This document shows positions 1 through 9,542 of a stretch of DNA of 59,618 bases, piece after piece. The translations under genes and the position numbers were made by a program. The stretch covers positions 1 to 59,618 of the forward strand of contig JAJZNE010000166.1 in the NCBI GenBank assembly GCA_021847995.1, in the 5' to 3' direction. The stretch comes from Pseudomonadota bacterium (lineage in GTDB: Bacteria; Pseudomonadota; Alphaproteobacteria; Acetobacterales; Acetobacteraceae). Within the stretch, counting starts at the first letter, position 1. Each line of letters starts with the position of its first letter. The notes beneath the pieces were generated by a model. That model did not search any database. It was not told where the DNA came from and was given only the letters and a program-made list of their open reading frames with translations.

Positions 1-508
1 CGCCGGCCCCGCCCAGACCGCCGCCGCCGGCGCCGCCGAGGCCGCCGGACGACCCGCCGCCGGCGCCGCCGGTCGCGTGATCGCTGCTGAAAGTGACATT
101 GGTCAGCGTGACGCTGCCGCCGCCGGCGACGAACAGCCCGCCGCCCAGCCCGGCCCCACCGCCCCCGCCGCCGACAGCGATCGACCCGCCGACGCCACCG
201 ACGGCCCTGGCGTTGGCAATGCCGAGGTCGTTGATCGAAACCGTCCCGGCATAGACGAACAGGCCGCGAAAGCTGTGGGCGCCGTCGATCGTGTCGCCCT
301 GGCCGTTGATGGTCAGGGAGGAGAAGCTGTCGAGATTGATCGCATCGAGCGCCGCGGCGAGCGTCACCGCCGTCCCGGAGGACAGGCTGAAGGTGAAGGT
401 GTACGCCGTGTTAGCGGCCGCATCGGCGCCGGTCGCGTCGATCAGCCTGATGTCGTTGGCAAGGTCGCTGGCGCTGGTGATGGTGAAGCTGGTCTGGGGC
501 GCGGACAT
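1..508 (-). CDS. Glycine-rich repetitive surface protein, N-terminal part only
   Basis: The reading frame is open from an ATG at 508 (minus strand) to the window edge, so only about 169 N-terminal residues are visible. It begins with a segment rich in Ser/Thr and hydrophobic residues (FTITSASDLANDIRLIDATG), then a beta-helix-like stretch (SFSSLTINGQGDTIDGAHS), then long runs of GGAGG-type glycine/alanine mixed with VTLTNVTFSSDHATGG units. This resembles PGRS-like or polymorphic outer-membrane beta-helix proteins, which are usually secreted adhesins or autotransporters. No classical signal peptide is visible. An in-frame ATG at 568 is an alternative start; the 508 start has GGAG five bases upstream. 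The exact family and function are not recognised. Confidence 0.6.
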   Translation of the reverse strand, partial: MSAPQTSFTITSASDLANDIRLIDATGADAAANTAYTFTFSLSSGTAVTLAAALDAINLDSFSSLTINGQGDTIDGAHSFRGLFVYAGTVSINDLGIANARAVGGVGGSIAVGGGGGGAGLGGGLFVAGGGSVTLTNVTFSSDHATGGAGGGSSGGLGGAGGGGLGGAG

Positions 509-662
509 GACGGCTCCGGGATCCGGTTGCGGCGCATCGAGAGTTACCCAGGATCCGGCACCGCCCATCGTGAAATAATTGTCACCAGTGCCCTGCCCCC
601 CGCCCTGCATGCCGATGGCGGCGCGGATGGCCCGCGGGGGGCTTTCATGCTATGATGAAGGG

Positions 663-1397
663 ATGAACGACGCGGATTGCGGGCAGGCGGTTCCGGGGCG
701 TCTCGCGCCGCTCTATGCGCCGCTGCATGCCCCGCCCGCTGCCGCCGACGGCTGCTTCGTGCTGGGGCGGATCGCGCAGAGCCTGGACGGGCGCATCGCC
801 ACCAGCTGCGGCGCCAGTTTCTGGATCGGCGGAGCGGAGGATCGGCTCCACACGCATCGGCTGCGCGCCCTGTGCGATGCGGTGCTGGTGGGCGCCGGCA
901 CCATCGCTGCCGACGATCCCCGCCTCACCACCCGCCACTGCACCGGCCCCTCCCCCGTGCGCGTGGTGATCGATACCGGGCGGCGGCTCGGCGCCGGCTA
1001 CACCGTGTTCAGCGACGGACGCCCGACACTGCTGGTGACCGCGGCTTCCGGTCCGCCGCGGCTCGGCACGGCGGAGGCGGTGTGCCTGAAATGCGCGTCG
1101 GACGGCCGACTGGCGCCGGAAGCGGTGCTGGCGGCGCTGGCCGCGCGCGGCCTGCGCCGGGTGCTGGTGGAGGGAGGCGGGGTGACGCTGTCGCGCTTCC
1201 TCGCCGCCGGCATGCTCGACCGGCTGCACGTGACGCTGGCACCGCTGCTGCTCGGCGCCGGCGTGCCCGCCTTCACTCTGCCTGCTCCGGCCCGGCCGGC
1301 GGACGGCATGCGGCTCGCCTGGACGGCATACCGGCTGGGCACCGACCTGCTGCTCGATATCGCCCTGGACCGCGCCCGCCCGCCGCTCTGCGCATGA
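663..1397 (+). CDS. RibD C-terminal-domain (dihydrofolate reductase-fold) reductase
   Basis: A 244-residue protein matching the RibD_C/pyrimidine reductase family, which uses NADPH to reduce pteridine- or pyrimidine-like substrates. Visible family marks are the N-terminal GRIAQSLDGRIAT segment, the LCDAVLVGAGTIAADDPRLTTR nucleotide-binding motif, and a late VLVEGGGVTLSRFL segment. There is no deaminase domain, so it is not a full bifunctional RibD. The start at 663 was chosen because it begins the conserved part closely and follows AAGGG. Its stop overlaps the start of the next dehydrogenase by four bases, so the two are probably co-translated. In other alphaproteobacteria such a pair often sits with a PTPS-type pterin synthase (recalled, not checked); none is seen here. 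The substrate is unknown. Confidence 0.8.
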   Translation: MNDADCGQAVPGRLAPLYAPLHAPPAAADGCFVLGRIAQSLDGRIATSCGASFWIGGAEDRLHTHRLRALCDAVLVGAGTIAADDPRLTTRHCTGPSPVRVVIDTGRRLGAGYTVFSDGRPTLLVTAASGPPRLGTAEAVCLKCASDGRLAPEAVLAALAARGLRRVLVEGGGVTLSRFLAAGMLDRLHVTLAPLLLGAGVPAFTLPAPARPADGMRLAWTAYRLGTDLLLDIALDRARPPLCA

Positions 1398-2332
1398 CGG
1401 CGGCCCTCGCGTTCTGGACCATCGCCCCCGGCAGCGGCGCGTTGCGCCCGGAAACGCTGGGCGATGAGGGCGTGCTGGTGCGCACCCTCGCCAGCGGCAT
1501 CTCCCGCGGCACGGAGGCGACGGTGTTCGCCGGCCGCGTGCCGCCCAGCCAGTACACGACGATGCGCGCACCGCTGATGGGGGGCAGGTTTCCGTTCCCG
1601 GTCAAATACGGCTACAGCGCCGTCGGCCTCGCCGCCGATTTCGGCCGGGTGTTCGTGCTGCATCCGCACCAGGACCGCTTCCGCGCCCCCGCCGCCATGT
1701 GCCTCCCCGTGCCCGACACGGTGCCGACCGGGCGCGCCGTGCTCGCCGCCAACATGGAGACGGCGCTGAATATCTGCTGGGATGCGGCCCCGCTGCCGGG
1801 CGAGCGGATCATGGTGATCGGCGCCGGCACGGTCGGGCTGCTGACGGCTGCGCTGCTCGCGCGCCTGCCCGGCGGGCAGGTCACCGTGGTCGATGTCCTG
1901 CCGGTGCGGGCCGCAATCGCGCAGCGTCTCGGCTGCACCTTCACCGTGCCGGAGGAGGCGCCGGGTGGGCAGGAACTGATCGTGCATGCTTCCGGCAGCG
2001 CTTCCGGCCTGCGACTGGCACTCGACCGCGCGGCGCCGGAGGCGCGCATCATCGAGGCGAGCTGGTTCGCCGACGCCACCCCTTCGCTGCCGCTGGGCGA
2101 GGCGTTCCATGTCCGCCGGCTGCGCCTGCTGTCGTCGCAGGTCGGCCGGATCGGGGGCGCCATGCGCGGCCGGCGCACGCACGCCGAGCGCCTCGCCCTT
2201 GCCCTCGCACTGCTGGCCGATCCGGTGTTCGATGCCCTGCTGGAACCGCCGACGCCGTTCGCCGACCTGCCGGCGGCGATGCCGCGCCTGCTTGCCGGCG
2301 CCGGGCTATGCCATGTGGTGCGCTACGGATGA
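1394..2332 (+). CDS. MDR-type zinc-binding dehydrogenase-like protein (BchC-like)
   Basis: A 312-residue medium-chain dehydrogenase/reductase-like protein. The N-terminal half carries ASGISRGTEATVFAGRVP and a FPVKYGYSAVG segment. The C-terminal half has a Rossmann fold with the nucleotide-binding motif VIGAGTVGLLTAALLA. The position where classical zinc alcohol dehydrogenases carry the catalytic Cys (CGTD) is SRGTE, so a typical catalytic zinc site is not evident. This resembles the BchC-like subgroup often annotated simply as zinc-binding alcohol dehydrogenase. It overlaps the upstream RibD_C gene (ATGA) and the downstream tamB gene (ATGA), so all three are likely one transcript. Substrate and pathway cannot be named from sequence. 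Confidence 0.75.
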   Translation: MTAALAFWTIAPGSGALRPETLGDEGVLVRTLASGISRGTEATVFAGRVPPSQYTTMRAPLMGGRFPFPVKYGYSAVGLAADFGRVFVLHPHQDRFRAPAAMCLPVPDTVPTGRAVLAANMETALNICWDAAPLPGERIMVIGAGTVGLLTAALLARLPGGQVTVVDVLPVRAAIAQRLGCTFTVPEEAPGGQELIVHASGSASGLRLALDRAAPEARIIEASWFADATPSLPLGEAFHVRRLRLLSSQVGRIGGAMRGRRTHAERLALALALLADPVFDALLEPPTPFADLPAAMPRLLAGAGLCHVVRYG

Positions 2333-5300
2333 CGCGCCCGCCGCCGCGGGCTAAACCTGCCGGCATGCGACGGACGCTGCGCTGGCTGTTCGGCATTGCG
2401 GCGGCGCTGATCGGCGTGCCGCTGCTCCTGGTCGCGGCCCTGCTGCTGGCGCTGAACACCGGCGCCGGGCAGCGTGAAGCGGTACGGCTCGTCAACCGTC
2501 TCGCCGGCGGCACGGCGCGCATCGCCGGCCTGTCCGGCCGCTTCCCGGCGGCGCTGCGCGTCGCCCGGATCGAATTGCAGGACGGCACCGGCACGTATGC
2601 CATCCTCCGCGACGCGGCGCTCGACTGGTCGCCGCTGGCGCTGCTGCACCGCGACCTGGCCATCGCGCGGCTGGCGGCGGCCGAGGTCACGGTGCTGCGG
2701 CGGCCGGAAAGCACGGGCAGCGCCGCCGGCGGCGGCGGGACGGGTACCTCGTTCTCGCTGCCGGTGCGGATCGATCTGGCGGCGCTGCGGGTCGAACGCC
2801 TCAGCCTTGCCGCCCCGGTCGCCGGCGTGGCGGCGACGCTGTCGGTGGCCGGCAGCGCGCATGTCGCGAGCCTGCAAGCCGGTCGCGCGGACCTCACGCT
2901 GACGCGGCTCGATGCCCCCGGCCGCTATCATCTAGACGGCAGCCTCGACGGGGCGACGCTCGGCGGCACGCTGACGGCGGAGGAGCCGGCGCAGGGCCTG
3001 ATCGCCATGATCGGCGGTCTGCCGGGCCTCGGCCCGCTCCATGTCGCCGCCTCGCTCGCCGGCCCCTGGAGCGGGGTCGCGCTGCGGGTCGCGGCCGGAG
3101 CGGGGCCGTTGCGGCTCGATGCCGGGGGGCGGATCGACCTCGCGGACAAGGCGGTCGAGCTGGATGTTTCCGCCGGCGCGCCGGCAATGGCGCCGCGGCC
3201 GGACATTTCGTGGCAATCGGTGACGCTCGGCGCGCATGTCCATGGGCCGTTCACCCGGCCGCAGGCACATGCCACGGCGCGGATCGACGGCCTCGCGGCG
3301 GCCGGCGCCGGCATCACGACGTTCGCGGCGGAGATCGCGGGCGACCAGGGCGTGGTGCGGCTGGAGGCGACGGCGACGGGCGTGCGCGTGCCCGGCCCGA
3401 AGCCCGACCTGCTGGCCGCCGCGCCGCTCACGCTGCACGCCGAGGCGACGCTCGATGCGCCGACCCGCCCGGTGCGCTTCGCGCTGACCCATCCGCTGCT
3501 CACGATCGCCGGCACGGCGCAGACGGCCGGGGCAGTGCGGGCAGAGGCACATTTCGATCTGCCCGATCTCGCGCCGCTCGCGGCGATGGGCGGGGTGACG
3601 GTCGAGGGGCACGCGGCGGTCGACCTGACGGCCGCGGAGGACGGGACAACCCAGAGCGCCACGCTCGGCGGCACGCTCGGCATCACCGGCGGCATGGCGC
3701 CGCTGCCTGCACTGATCGGCCCGGCGGCGCATGTCGCCCTGACGGCGTCGCGCCACGGGGACGACATCACGCTGTCGCATCTGGCGCTGGACGGCGCCAC
3801 GGCGTCGGTGGCGGCCGAGGGCGGGATGACGGGCGGCGCGGTCGCGCTCGACTGGCATGCCGCGCTCGCCGATCTTTCGGTGCTGGCGGCGACCGTGCAG
3901 GGGCGGATGGCGGGGCACGGGCATATCGCAGGACCGACCGACGACCTCGCGGCGACGGCAACACTCGACGGCGAAGTGGCGACGGCACAGGTGCCGCGCG
4001 GGCCGCTCAGCCTGACGCTGGAAGCGCGCGGACTGCCGGGAAAGCCGGCCGGCAGCATCGAAGCGCGCGGCATGCTGGACGGTGCCCCTCTGGCGCTGGC
4101 GGCGACCGCGGCGCGGGCGGAGGACGGCACGCTGCGCCTCGGCATCGACCACGCAACCTGGCGCAGCGCGACGGCGGAGGGGGCGGCAACCCTGCCGCCC
4201 GGCGCGGCGCTGCCGCTCGGCCATGTCGCGCTGCGGATGACACGGCTCGATGACCTGTCGCGCCTGCTCGGCCGGGAGGTTTCCGGCAGCATCGAGGCAA
4301 CCGCGGCGATGGCCGCGACCAGCGGCACGCCGGCGGCGCATCTGGCGCTGAACCTGCGCGACGCCGGGCTGCCCGGCACTGCGACGATCGGCCGCCTGAA
4401 GCTTGACGCCACGGTGCGCGACCCGGCGACCGACCCGGAGGTGGCGGCGACGCTCGATCTGGCCGGGCTGCGCGCCGGCTCGCTCGGCGGCACCGCGCAG
4501 CTGACCGCGGCCGGCCGCCAATCGGCCCTCGCGGTGCGGGCTTCCGCGCTGGTGCAGGGCCTGGCGGGCGCCGACCTGCAAGCCGATGCAAAAGCGACCG
4601 TCGATGTGCCGGCGGGCGCTGTGCGGCTGGCGGCGCTGACGGCCGCCTGGAAAGGGCAGACGCTGCGGCTGCTCGATCCTGCCCGCATCACCTATGCCGG
4701 CGCGGTCGGCGTCGATCGGCTCCGGCTCGGCGTGCAGCAGGCGGTGCTGGAGGTGGCGGGGCGGATTTCGCCGACGCTCGACCTGTCGGCCGACCTGCGC
4801 AACGTCACCCCCGACCTCGCCGCCCCGTTGCTGCCGGGTCTTGCGGCGAGCGGCGTGCTGACGGCGCAGGCGCGGCTGTCCGGCAGCACGGCGGAGCCGC
4901 GGGGCACGGTCCGTCTGGCGGCAACCGGCCTGCATGCGACGAAGGGCGATGCCGCAGCCCTGCCGCCGGCGAACCTGACCGCGGAGGCGACCCTCGCCGG
5001 CCGCACCGCCGAACTGCGGGCGGCGTTGTCGGCCGGGCGCAACCGGCTCACGCTGAACGGCACCGCGCCGATCGATCCCACGGCGGCGATGCGGCTCACG
5101 GCCGGCGGCAGCCTCGACCTCGCCACCCTCAACCCGCTGCTGACGGCAGGCGGCCGGCGCGTGCTGGGCATGCTGACGCTGGATGCGACCGCGACCGGCA
5201 CGCTCGCCGCCCCGCGCGCCGCCGGCACGCTGCGGCTCGCCGGCGGCGATGTGCAGGATTTCACCCTCGGCGCGCATGTCACTGATCTCGTTGCCGAGAT

Positions 5301-6396
5301 CAGCGGCGCCGGCGATACCATCCGCATCGACCGCTTCACCGGCCGCGCCGGTCAGGGCACGCTCGGCGCCGCCGGCACGATCGGCCTCGGCGGCACGATG
5401 CCGGTCGATCTGACGCTGACCGCGCGGCAGGCCCGTCCGCTGGCGAGCGACCTGCTGACGGCAACGCTCGACGCCGACCTCGCCCTGCGCGGCGAGGTGA
5501 AGGGAAATCTCGCCGCCAGCGGCAGCGTGAAGGTGGACCGCGCGGAATTCCGCATCCCCGACAAACTGCCGACGAGCGTGGCAGTGCTGGATGTGCGCCG
5601 CGCCGGCGCCCCGCCGCCGCCGCCGCCCGCGCCTGGACCCGACATCGCGCTGAACGTGGCGGTGACCGCGCCGGGACAGGTGTTCATCAGCGGGCGCGGC
5701 ATGTTCGCCGAGCTGGCGGGACGCATCCAGGTCGGCGGCACCGCCGCGGCACCGGTACCGGTGGGCAGCTTCCGGCTGCGCCGCGGATCGTTCAACCTCG
5801 CCGGCACCGCGCTTCATTTCACCAGCGGCGACATCCGGTTCGAGGGCAGCGGCAAGCTCGACCCGGCGCTGAACCTCATTGCCACCAGCATGAACGGCAA
5901 CATCATCGCCACCCTCACCGTCGGCGGCTTCGCCAGCGCGCCGAAGATCACGCTGAGTTCGCAGCCGCAACTGCCGCAGGACGAAATTCTGGCGCAATTG
6001 CTGTTCGGGCAGAGCGCCGCCTCGCTCTCGCCGGTGCAGCTCGCTTCGGCGGCGGCGGCACTGGCGCAGATCAGCGGGGTGGGCGGGGGCGTGTTCGATC
6101 CGCTCAATTCGCTGCAACAATCGCTCGGCCTCGACCGCCTGACCATCGGCGGCGGCCAGAACGGCACCGGCGCGTCGGTGGAGGCGGGCAAATACGTGAC
6201 GCGCAACGTCTATGTCGGCGCCAAGCAGGCGGCGGACGGCGGCGGCACGCAGGCGACGGTGCAGATCGACCTGTTGCGCGGCCTGAAGCTGGAGACGGAT
6301 GTCGGCACCGGATCGCAATCCAGCTACACCGGCGCCGGGGCGACCGCCGACCCGTACGGCACCAGCGTCGGGCTGACCTATCAGTTCCGTTACTGA
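2329..6396 (+). CDS. tamB: Translocation and assembly module protein TamB (DUF490)
   Basis: A 1355-residue protein with one N-terminal membrane anchor (RTLRWLFGIAAALIGVPLLL and following) and a very long beta-rich periplasmic body of repeating A/G/L/D-rich strands. It ends in the conserved DUF490 domain (…FGQSAASLSPVQLASAAAAL…, then a C-terminus ending YQFRY). TamB proteins span the periplasm and are thought to move phospholipids or assist outer-membrane protein insertion with the BamA-like partner TamA. TamA is not adjacent here; the upstream neighbours are two oxidoreductases overlapping by ATGA. A poly-proline run lies near residue 1095. An internal ATG at 2365, closer to the membrane segment, is an alternative start. 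The size fits the family. Confidence 0.9.
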   Translation: MTRPPPRAKPAGMRRTLRWLFGIAAALIGVPLLLVAALLLALNTGAGQREAVRLVNRLAGGTARIAGLSGRFPAALRVARIELQDGTGTYAILRDAALDWSPLALLHRDLAIARLAAAEVTVLRRPESTGSAAGGGGTGTSFSLPVRIDLAALRVERLSLAAPVAGVAATLSVAGSAHVASLQAGRADLTLTRLDAPGRYHLDGSLDGATLGGTLTAEEPAQGLIAMIGGLPGLGPLHVAASLAGPWSGVALRVAAGAGPLRLDAGGRIDLADKAVELDVSAGAPAMAPRPDISWQSVTLGAHVHGPFTRPQAHATARIDGLAAAGAGITTFAAEIAGDQGVVRLEATATGVRVPGPKPDLLAAAPLTLHAEATLDAPTRPVRFALTHPLLTIAGTAQTAGAVRAEAHFDLPDLAPLAAMGGVTVEGHAAVDLTAAEDGTTQSATLGGTLGITGGMAPLPALIGPAAHVALTASRHGDDITLSHLALDGATASVAAEGGMTGGAVALDWHAALADLSVLAATVQGRMAGHGHIAGPTDDLAATATLDGEVATAQVPRGPLSLTLEARGLPGKPAGSIEARGMLDGAPLALAATAARAEDGTLRLGIDHATWRSATAEGAATLPPGAALPLGHVALRMTRLDDLSRLLGREVSGSIEATAAMAATSGTPAAHLALNLRDAGLPGTATIGRLKLDATVRDPATDPEVAATLDLAGLRAGSLGGTAQLTAAGRQSALAVRASALVQGLAGADLQADAKATVDVPAGAVRLAALTAAWKGQTLRLLDPARITYAGAVGVDRLRLGVQQAVLEVAGRISPTLDLSADLRNVTPDLAAPLLPGLAASGVLTAQARLSGSTAEPRGTVRLAATGLHATKGDAAALPPANLTAEATLAGRTAELRAALSAGRNRLTLNGTAPIDPTAAMRLTAGGSLDLATLNPLLTAGGRRVLGMLTLDATATGTLAAPRAAGTLRLAGGDVQDFTLGAHVTDLVAEISGAGDTIRIDRFTGRAGQGTLGAAGTIGLGGTMPVDLTLTARQARPLASDLLTATLDADLALRGEVKGNLAASGSVKVDRAEFRIPDKLPTSVAVLDVRRAGAPPPPPPAPGPDIALNVAVTAPGQVFISGRGMFAELAGRIQVGGTAAAPVPVGSFRLRRGSFNLAGTALHFTSGDIRFEGSGKLDPALNLIATSMNGNIIATLTVGGFASAPKITLSSQPQLPQDEILAQLLFGQSAASLSPVQLASAAAALAQISGVGGGVFDPLNSLQQSLGLDRLTIGGGQNGTGASVEAGKYVTRNVYVGAKQAADGGGTQATVQIDLLRGLKLETDVGTGSQSSYTGAGATADPYGTSVGLTYQFRY

Positions 6397-6400
6397 CGGG

Positions 6401-7087
6401 ATGCATGCGATGCCCGCCGTGACGGCGTTCCTGCTCGCCTTCCCGTCGCTGTTTTCGATCATCAATCCGATCGGCGGCGCCCTGATCTTCAACGAGGCGA
6501 CGCGCGACCTCGCGCCGGCGCAGCGGATGCGCGTGGCCGGGCGTGTCGGCGTCTATTCCGCTCTGGTGATGCTGGGGGCGCTGTGGGGCGGCGCCTATGT
6601 GCTGAATTTCTTCGGCGTGACGCTGGGCGCGCTGCGCATCGCCGGCGGCGCGGTGGTGGCGCTGAATGCCTGGCACCTGCTGATGTCGCAGGACCGGCAC
6701 GAGGACCGGCGGCGGCGGGAGCGCGAGGCGGGGCCGGACGCGGCCGAGGGCGATCCGCTGGAAATGGCCTTCTTTCCGCTGACCATGCCGTACACGACCG
6801 GGCCGGGAACCATCTCGGTCGCGATCACGCTCGGCGCCGGCCGGCCGCCGGCCGGCCACGGCCTGCTGGCGTTCTTCCTCGGCGTCAGTGCCGCGGCGGC
6901 GGCGAATGCGGTGGTGGTGTGGGTGGCCTACCGCTTCGGCGAGCGCCTGACCGGCTGGATGGGGCCGTCGGCGCGCAACATCCTGTCGCGGATGACAGCG
7001 TTCCTCCTGCTCGCCATCGGCGTGCAGATATTCATCGCCGGGCTCGGGCAGGTAATGGCGGACTGGCACGCCACCGCGGCGCAATAG
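6401..7087 (+). CDS. MarC family integral membrane protein
   Basis: A 228-residue hydrophobic protein with about six membrane segments. It opens with FLLAFPSLFSIINPIGGALIFNEAT, the family hallmark, and has a second conserved block FFPLTMPYTTGPGTISVAITLG, typical of MarC/UPF0056 proteins. Their transport substrate is not established, although some are annotated as NAAT transporters. The gene begins four bases after the tamB stop. A second in-frame ATG at 6410 has better spacing from GGGA and may be the true start. A charged loop (residues about 96-120) sits between the third and fourth membrane segments. Confidence 0.85.
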   Translation: MHAMPAVTAFLLAFPSLFSIINPIGGALIFNEATRDLAPAQRMRVAGRVGVYSALVMLGALWGGAYVLNFFGVTLGALRIAGGAVVALNAWHLLMSQDRHEDRRRREREAGPDAAEGDPLEMAFFPLTMPYTTGPGTISVAITLGAGRPPAGHGLLAFFLGVSAAAAANAVVVWVAYRFGERLTGWMGPSARNILSRMTAFLLLAIGVQIFIAGLGQVMADWHATAAQ

Positions 7088-7179
7088 CGGCCGCCGCCGC
7101 GGGCCGGCCGGGCAGCAGGCGGGTGCCGCGAAATAAGGCAGCACGCGCACAGGAACGCGGCGCGGCCCGCCGCCGCTGA

Positions 7180-7641
<462 letters not shown>

Positions 7642-7819
7642 CGGAAAGCGCCGCGCGCGGCGACGCGGGCGGCAAGGTTTCCGGCGGCTTCGGGATTGCG
7701 CAGGGCGGCAGCGCGCTGCGAAATCGCGGCACTGCCGGTGAAGGGGCCGCGTGGGGCGGCTTCAATGGCTTCGCGCGGCGCCGTCCGGCGGCGCGCATCT
7801 GGCACAAGGGAACTGGCGT

Positions 7820-9256
7820 ATGGCGAAGCGACCCGCAGGCGGGGCCGACAACGGCGTGGCAAAAGTGCTGGAGATGCTCAAGGAGCACTCCGTGGAATAC
7901 GTGGACCTGCGGTTCACCGACCCGCGCGGCAAGTGGCAGCACACCGCGCAGCACGTCTCCACGATCGATGAGGACGTGTTCCGCGACGGCATCATGTTCG
8001 ATGGCTCCTCGATCGCCGGCTGGAAGGCGATCAATGAGAGCGACATGATCCTGATGCCGGACCCCGACACGGCGACGATGGACCCGTTCGCGGCCAAGCC
8101 GAGCCTGGTGCTGATCTGCGACATCGTCGAACCCTCCACCGGCCAGCCCTACAACCGCGATCCGCGCTCGACGGCGAAGAAGGCGGAAGCCTATGTCAAG
8201 GCGTCGGGCATCGGCGACGCCGTGCTGTTCGGCCCGGAGGCTGAGTTCTTTGTGTTCGATAGCGTGCGCTTCGGCACCGGCGGCAATTACGGGATGTACC
8301 AGCTCGACAGCATGGAAGGCCCGGAAGCCTCGACCAAGGAATATCCCGAGGGCAATATGGGACACCGCCCGACGGTCAAGGGCGGCTACTTCCCGGTGCC
8401 GCCGGTCGATAGCGAGAGCGATCTGCGCGCCGAAATGCTCTCCACCATGGGCGAAATGGGCGTGGTGATCGAGAAGCATCATCACGAGGTGGCGCAGTCG
8501 CAGCACGAGCTGGGGATGAAGTTCGGCCCGATGGTGCGGATGGCCGATCATCTCCAGATCTACAAGTACTGCATCCACAACGTCGCCCACAGCTACGGCA
8601 AGACGGCGACGTTCATGCCGAAGCCGGTCTATGGGGACAACGGCTCCGGCATGCATTGCCACCAGTCAATCTGGAAGGGCGGCAAGCCGCTGTTTGCCGG
8701 CAACGCCTATGCCGACCTGTCGGAGATGGCGCTCCATTACATCGGCGGCATCATCAAGCATGCCAAGGCGCTGAATGCCTTCACCAATCCGACCACCAAC
8801 AGCTACAAGCGTCTGATCCCCGGCTTCGAGGCGCCGGTGCTGCTGGCCTATTCGGCGCGCAACCGCTCCGCCTCCTGCCGCATCCCGTATGCGACGAGCC
8901 CGAAGGCGAAGCGGGTCGAGGTGCGGTTTCCCGACGCGGCGGCCAACCCCTATCTGGCGTTCAGTGCGATGCTGATGGCGGGGCTCGACGGCATCCGCAA
9001 CAAGATCCATCCCGGCGATCCGATGGACAAGGATCTCTACGACCTGCCGCCGGAGGAACTGAAGGGCATTCCGACCGTGTGCGGCAGCCTGCGCGAGGCG
9101 ATCGGTGCGCTCGAAGCCGACCACGAATTCCTGCTCGCCGGCGACGTGTTCAGCATGGACCAGATCGAGAGCTACATCGAACTCAAATGGGCCGAGGTGT
9201 ATAAGTTCGAGCACACCCCGCATCCGGTGGAGTTCGAGATGTATTACTCGGTCTGA
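7820..9256 (+). CDS. glnA: Type I glutamine synthetase
   Basis: A 478-residue enzyme that condenses ammonia and glutamate to glutamine using ATP. The beta-grasp N-terminus ([17 protein letters not shown]), the [20 protein letters not shown] metal/ATP segment, the [18 protein letters not shown] loop and the adenylylation loop with Tyr407 ([11 protein letters not shown]) are all intact, so regulation by GlnE is expected. The start at 7820 follows AAGGGA at good spacing and matches family N-termini; slightly longer than the usual 469 because of a short GGADNG insert near the start. It lies 178 bases after glnB and is followed by a GC-rich hairpin. Confidence 0.97.
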   Translation: MAKRPAGGADNGVAKVLEMLKEHSVEYVDLRFTDPRGKWQHTAQHVSTIDEDVFRDGIMFDGSSIAGWKAINESDMILMPDPDTATMDPFAAKPSLVLICDIVEPSTGQPYNRDPRSTAKKAEAYVKASGIGDAVLFGPEAEFFVFDSVRFGTGGNYGMYQLDSMEGPEASTKEYPEGNMGHRPTVKGGYFPVPPVDSESDLRAEMLSTMGEMGVVIEKHHHEVAQSQHELGMKFGPMVRMADHLQIYKYCIHNVAHSYGKTATFMPKPVYGDNGSGMHCHQSIWKGGKPLFAGNAYADLSEMALHYIGGIIKHAKALNAFTNPTTNSYKRLIPGFEAPVLLAYSARNRSASCRIPYATSPKAKRVEVRFPDAAANPYLAFSAMLMAGLDGIRNKIHPGDPMDKDLYDLPPEELKGIPTVCGSLREAIGALEADHEFLLAGDVFSMDQIESYIELKWAEVYKFEHTPHPVEFEMYYSV

Positions 9257-9277
9257 CCGGTCCCGCCCCGCCGCTGC

Positions 9278-9301
9278 CGGCGGCCGGTCCGCCGGCCGCC
9301 G
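9278..9301 (+). terminator. GC-rich hairpin after glnA
   Basis: A perfect 10-bp stem (CGGCGGCCGG / CCGGCCGCCG) with a TCCG loop starts 22 bases after the glnA stop. No U-tract follows, so it may be a weak terminator or an mRNA-stabilising stem rather than a classical intrinsic terminator. Confidence 0.5.
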
Positions 9302-9341
9302 CGCCTCCTCCCCGGTCGATTGCCGTGCGGACATCGGGGGA

Positions 9342-9542
9342 ATGGCGGAGCGTGGGCTGATCGGCAGCGTCGCGCTGTTCGATGTCTATGAAGGCGGCCA
9401 GCTCGCCGCCGGGGAGAAATCGGTCGGCATCGAGGTGCTGTTGCAGCCGCGCGAGCGCACCCTTGCCGATGCCGAGATCGAGGCCGTTTGCGCCCGCATC
9501 GCCGCTTCGGTGGCGAAGGCGACCGGTGGGCGGCTGCGGTGA
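9342..9542 (+). CDS. Free-standing FDX-ACB (PheT C-terminal-like) domain protein
   Basis: A 66-residue protein that consists almost entirely of a ferredoxin-fold anticodon-binding domain, as normally found at the C-terminus of the phenylalanyl-tRNA synthetase beta chain. The matching segments are [20 protein letters not shown], then [20 protein letters not shown], then [14 protein letters not shown] at the end, which line up with the PheT C-terminus in order and spacing. Only the first part of the domain (about 30 residues) is missing. No other PheT sequence is visible upstream. Its TGA overlaps the ATG of the glycosyltransferase by one base (TGATG), implying translational coupling. It could be a fragment of a duplicated pheT or a repurposed RNA-binding domain. 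Confidence 0.6.
   Translation: MAERGLIGSVALFDVYEGGQLAAGEKSVGIEVLLQPRERTLADAEIEAVCARIAASVAKATGGRLR

Noticed and set aside
2932-6492. A 1186-codon open frame antisense to tamB
   Set aside because: It is a by-product of high GC and biased third positions; the product is Arg/Gln/Ala-rich low complexity, while the plus strand gives a coherent TamB.
7801-7822. A second sigma-54 promoter just upstream of glnA (TGGCAC at 7800)
   Set aside because: The bases at the -12 position are CT, not GC, and the site would overlap the ribosome site.
9105-9341. Upstream extension of the FDX-ACB frame into the glnA 3' end
   Set aside because: The extension is out of frame with glnA and shows no PheT similarity; the match begins just after the ATG at 9342.
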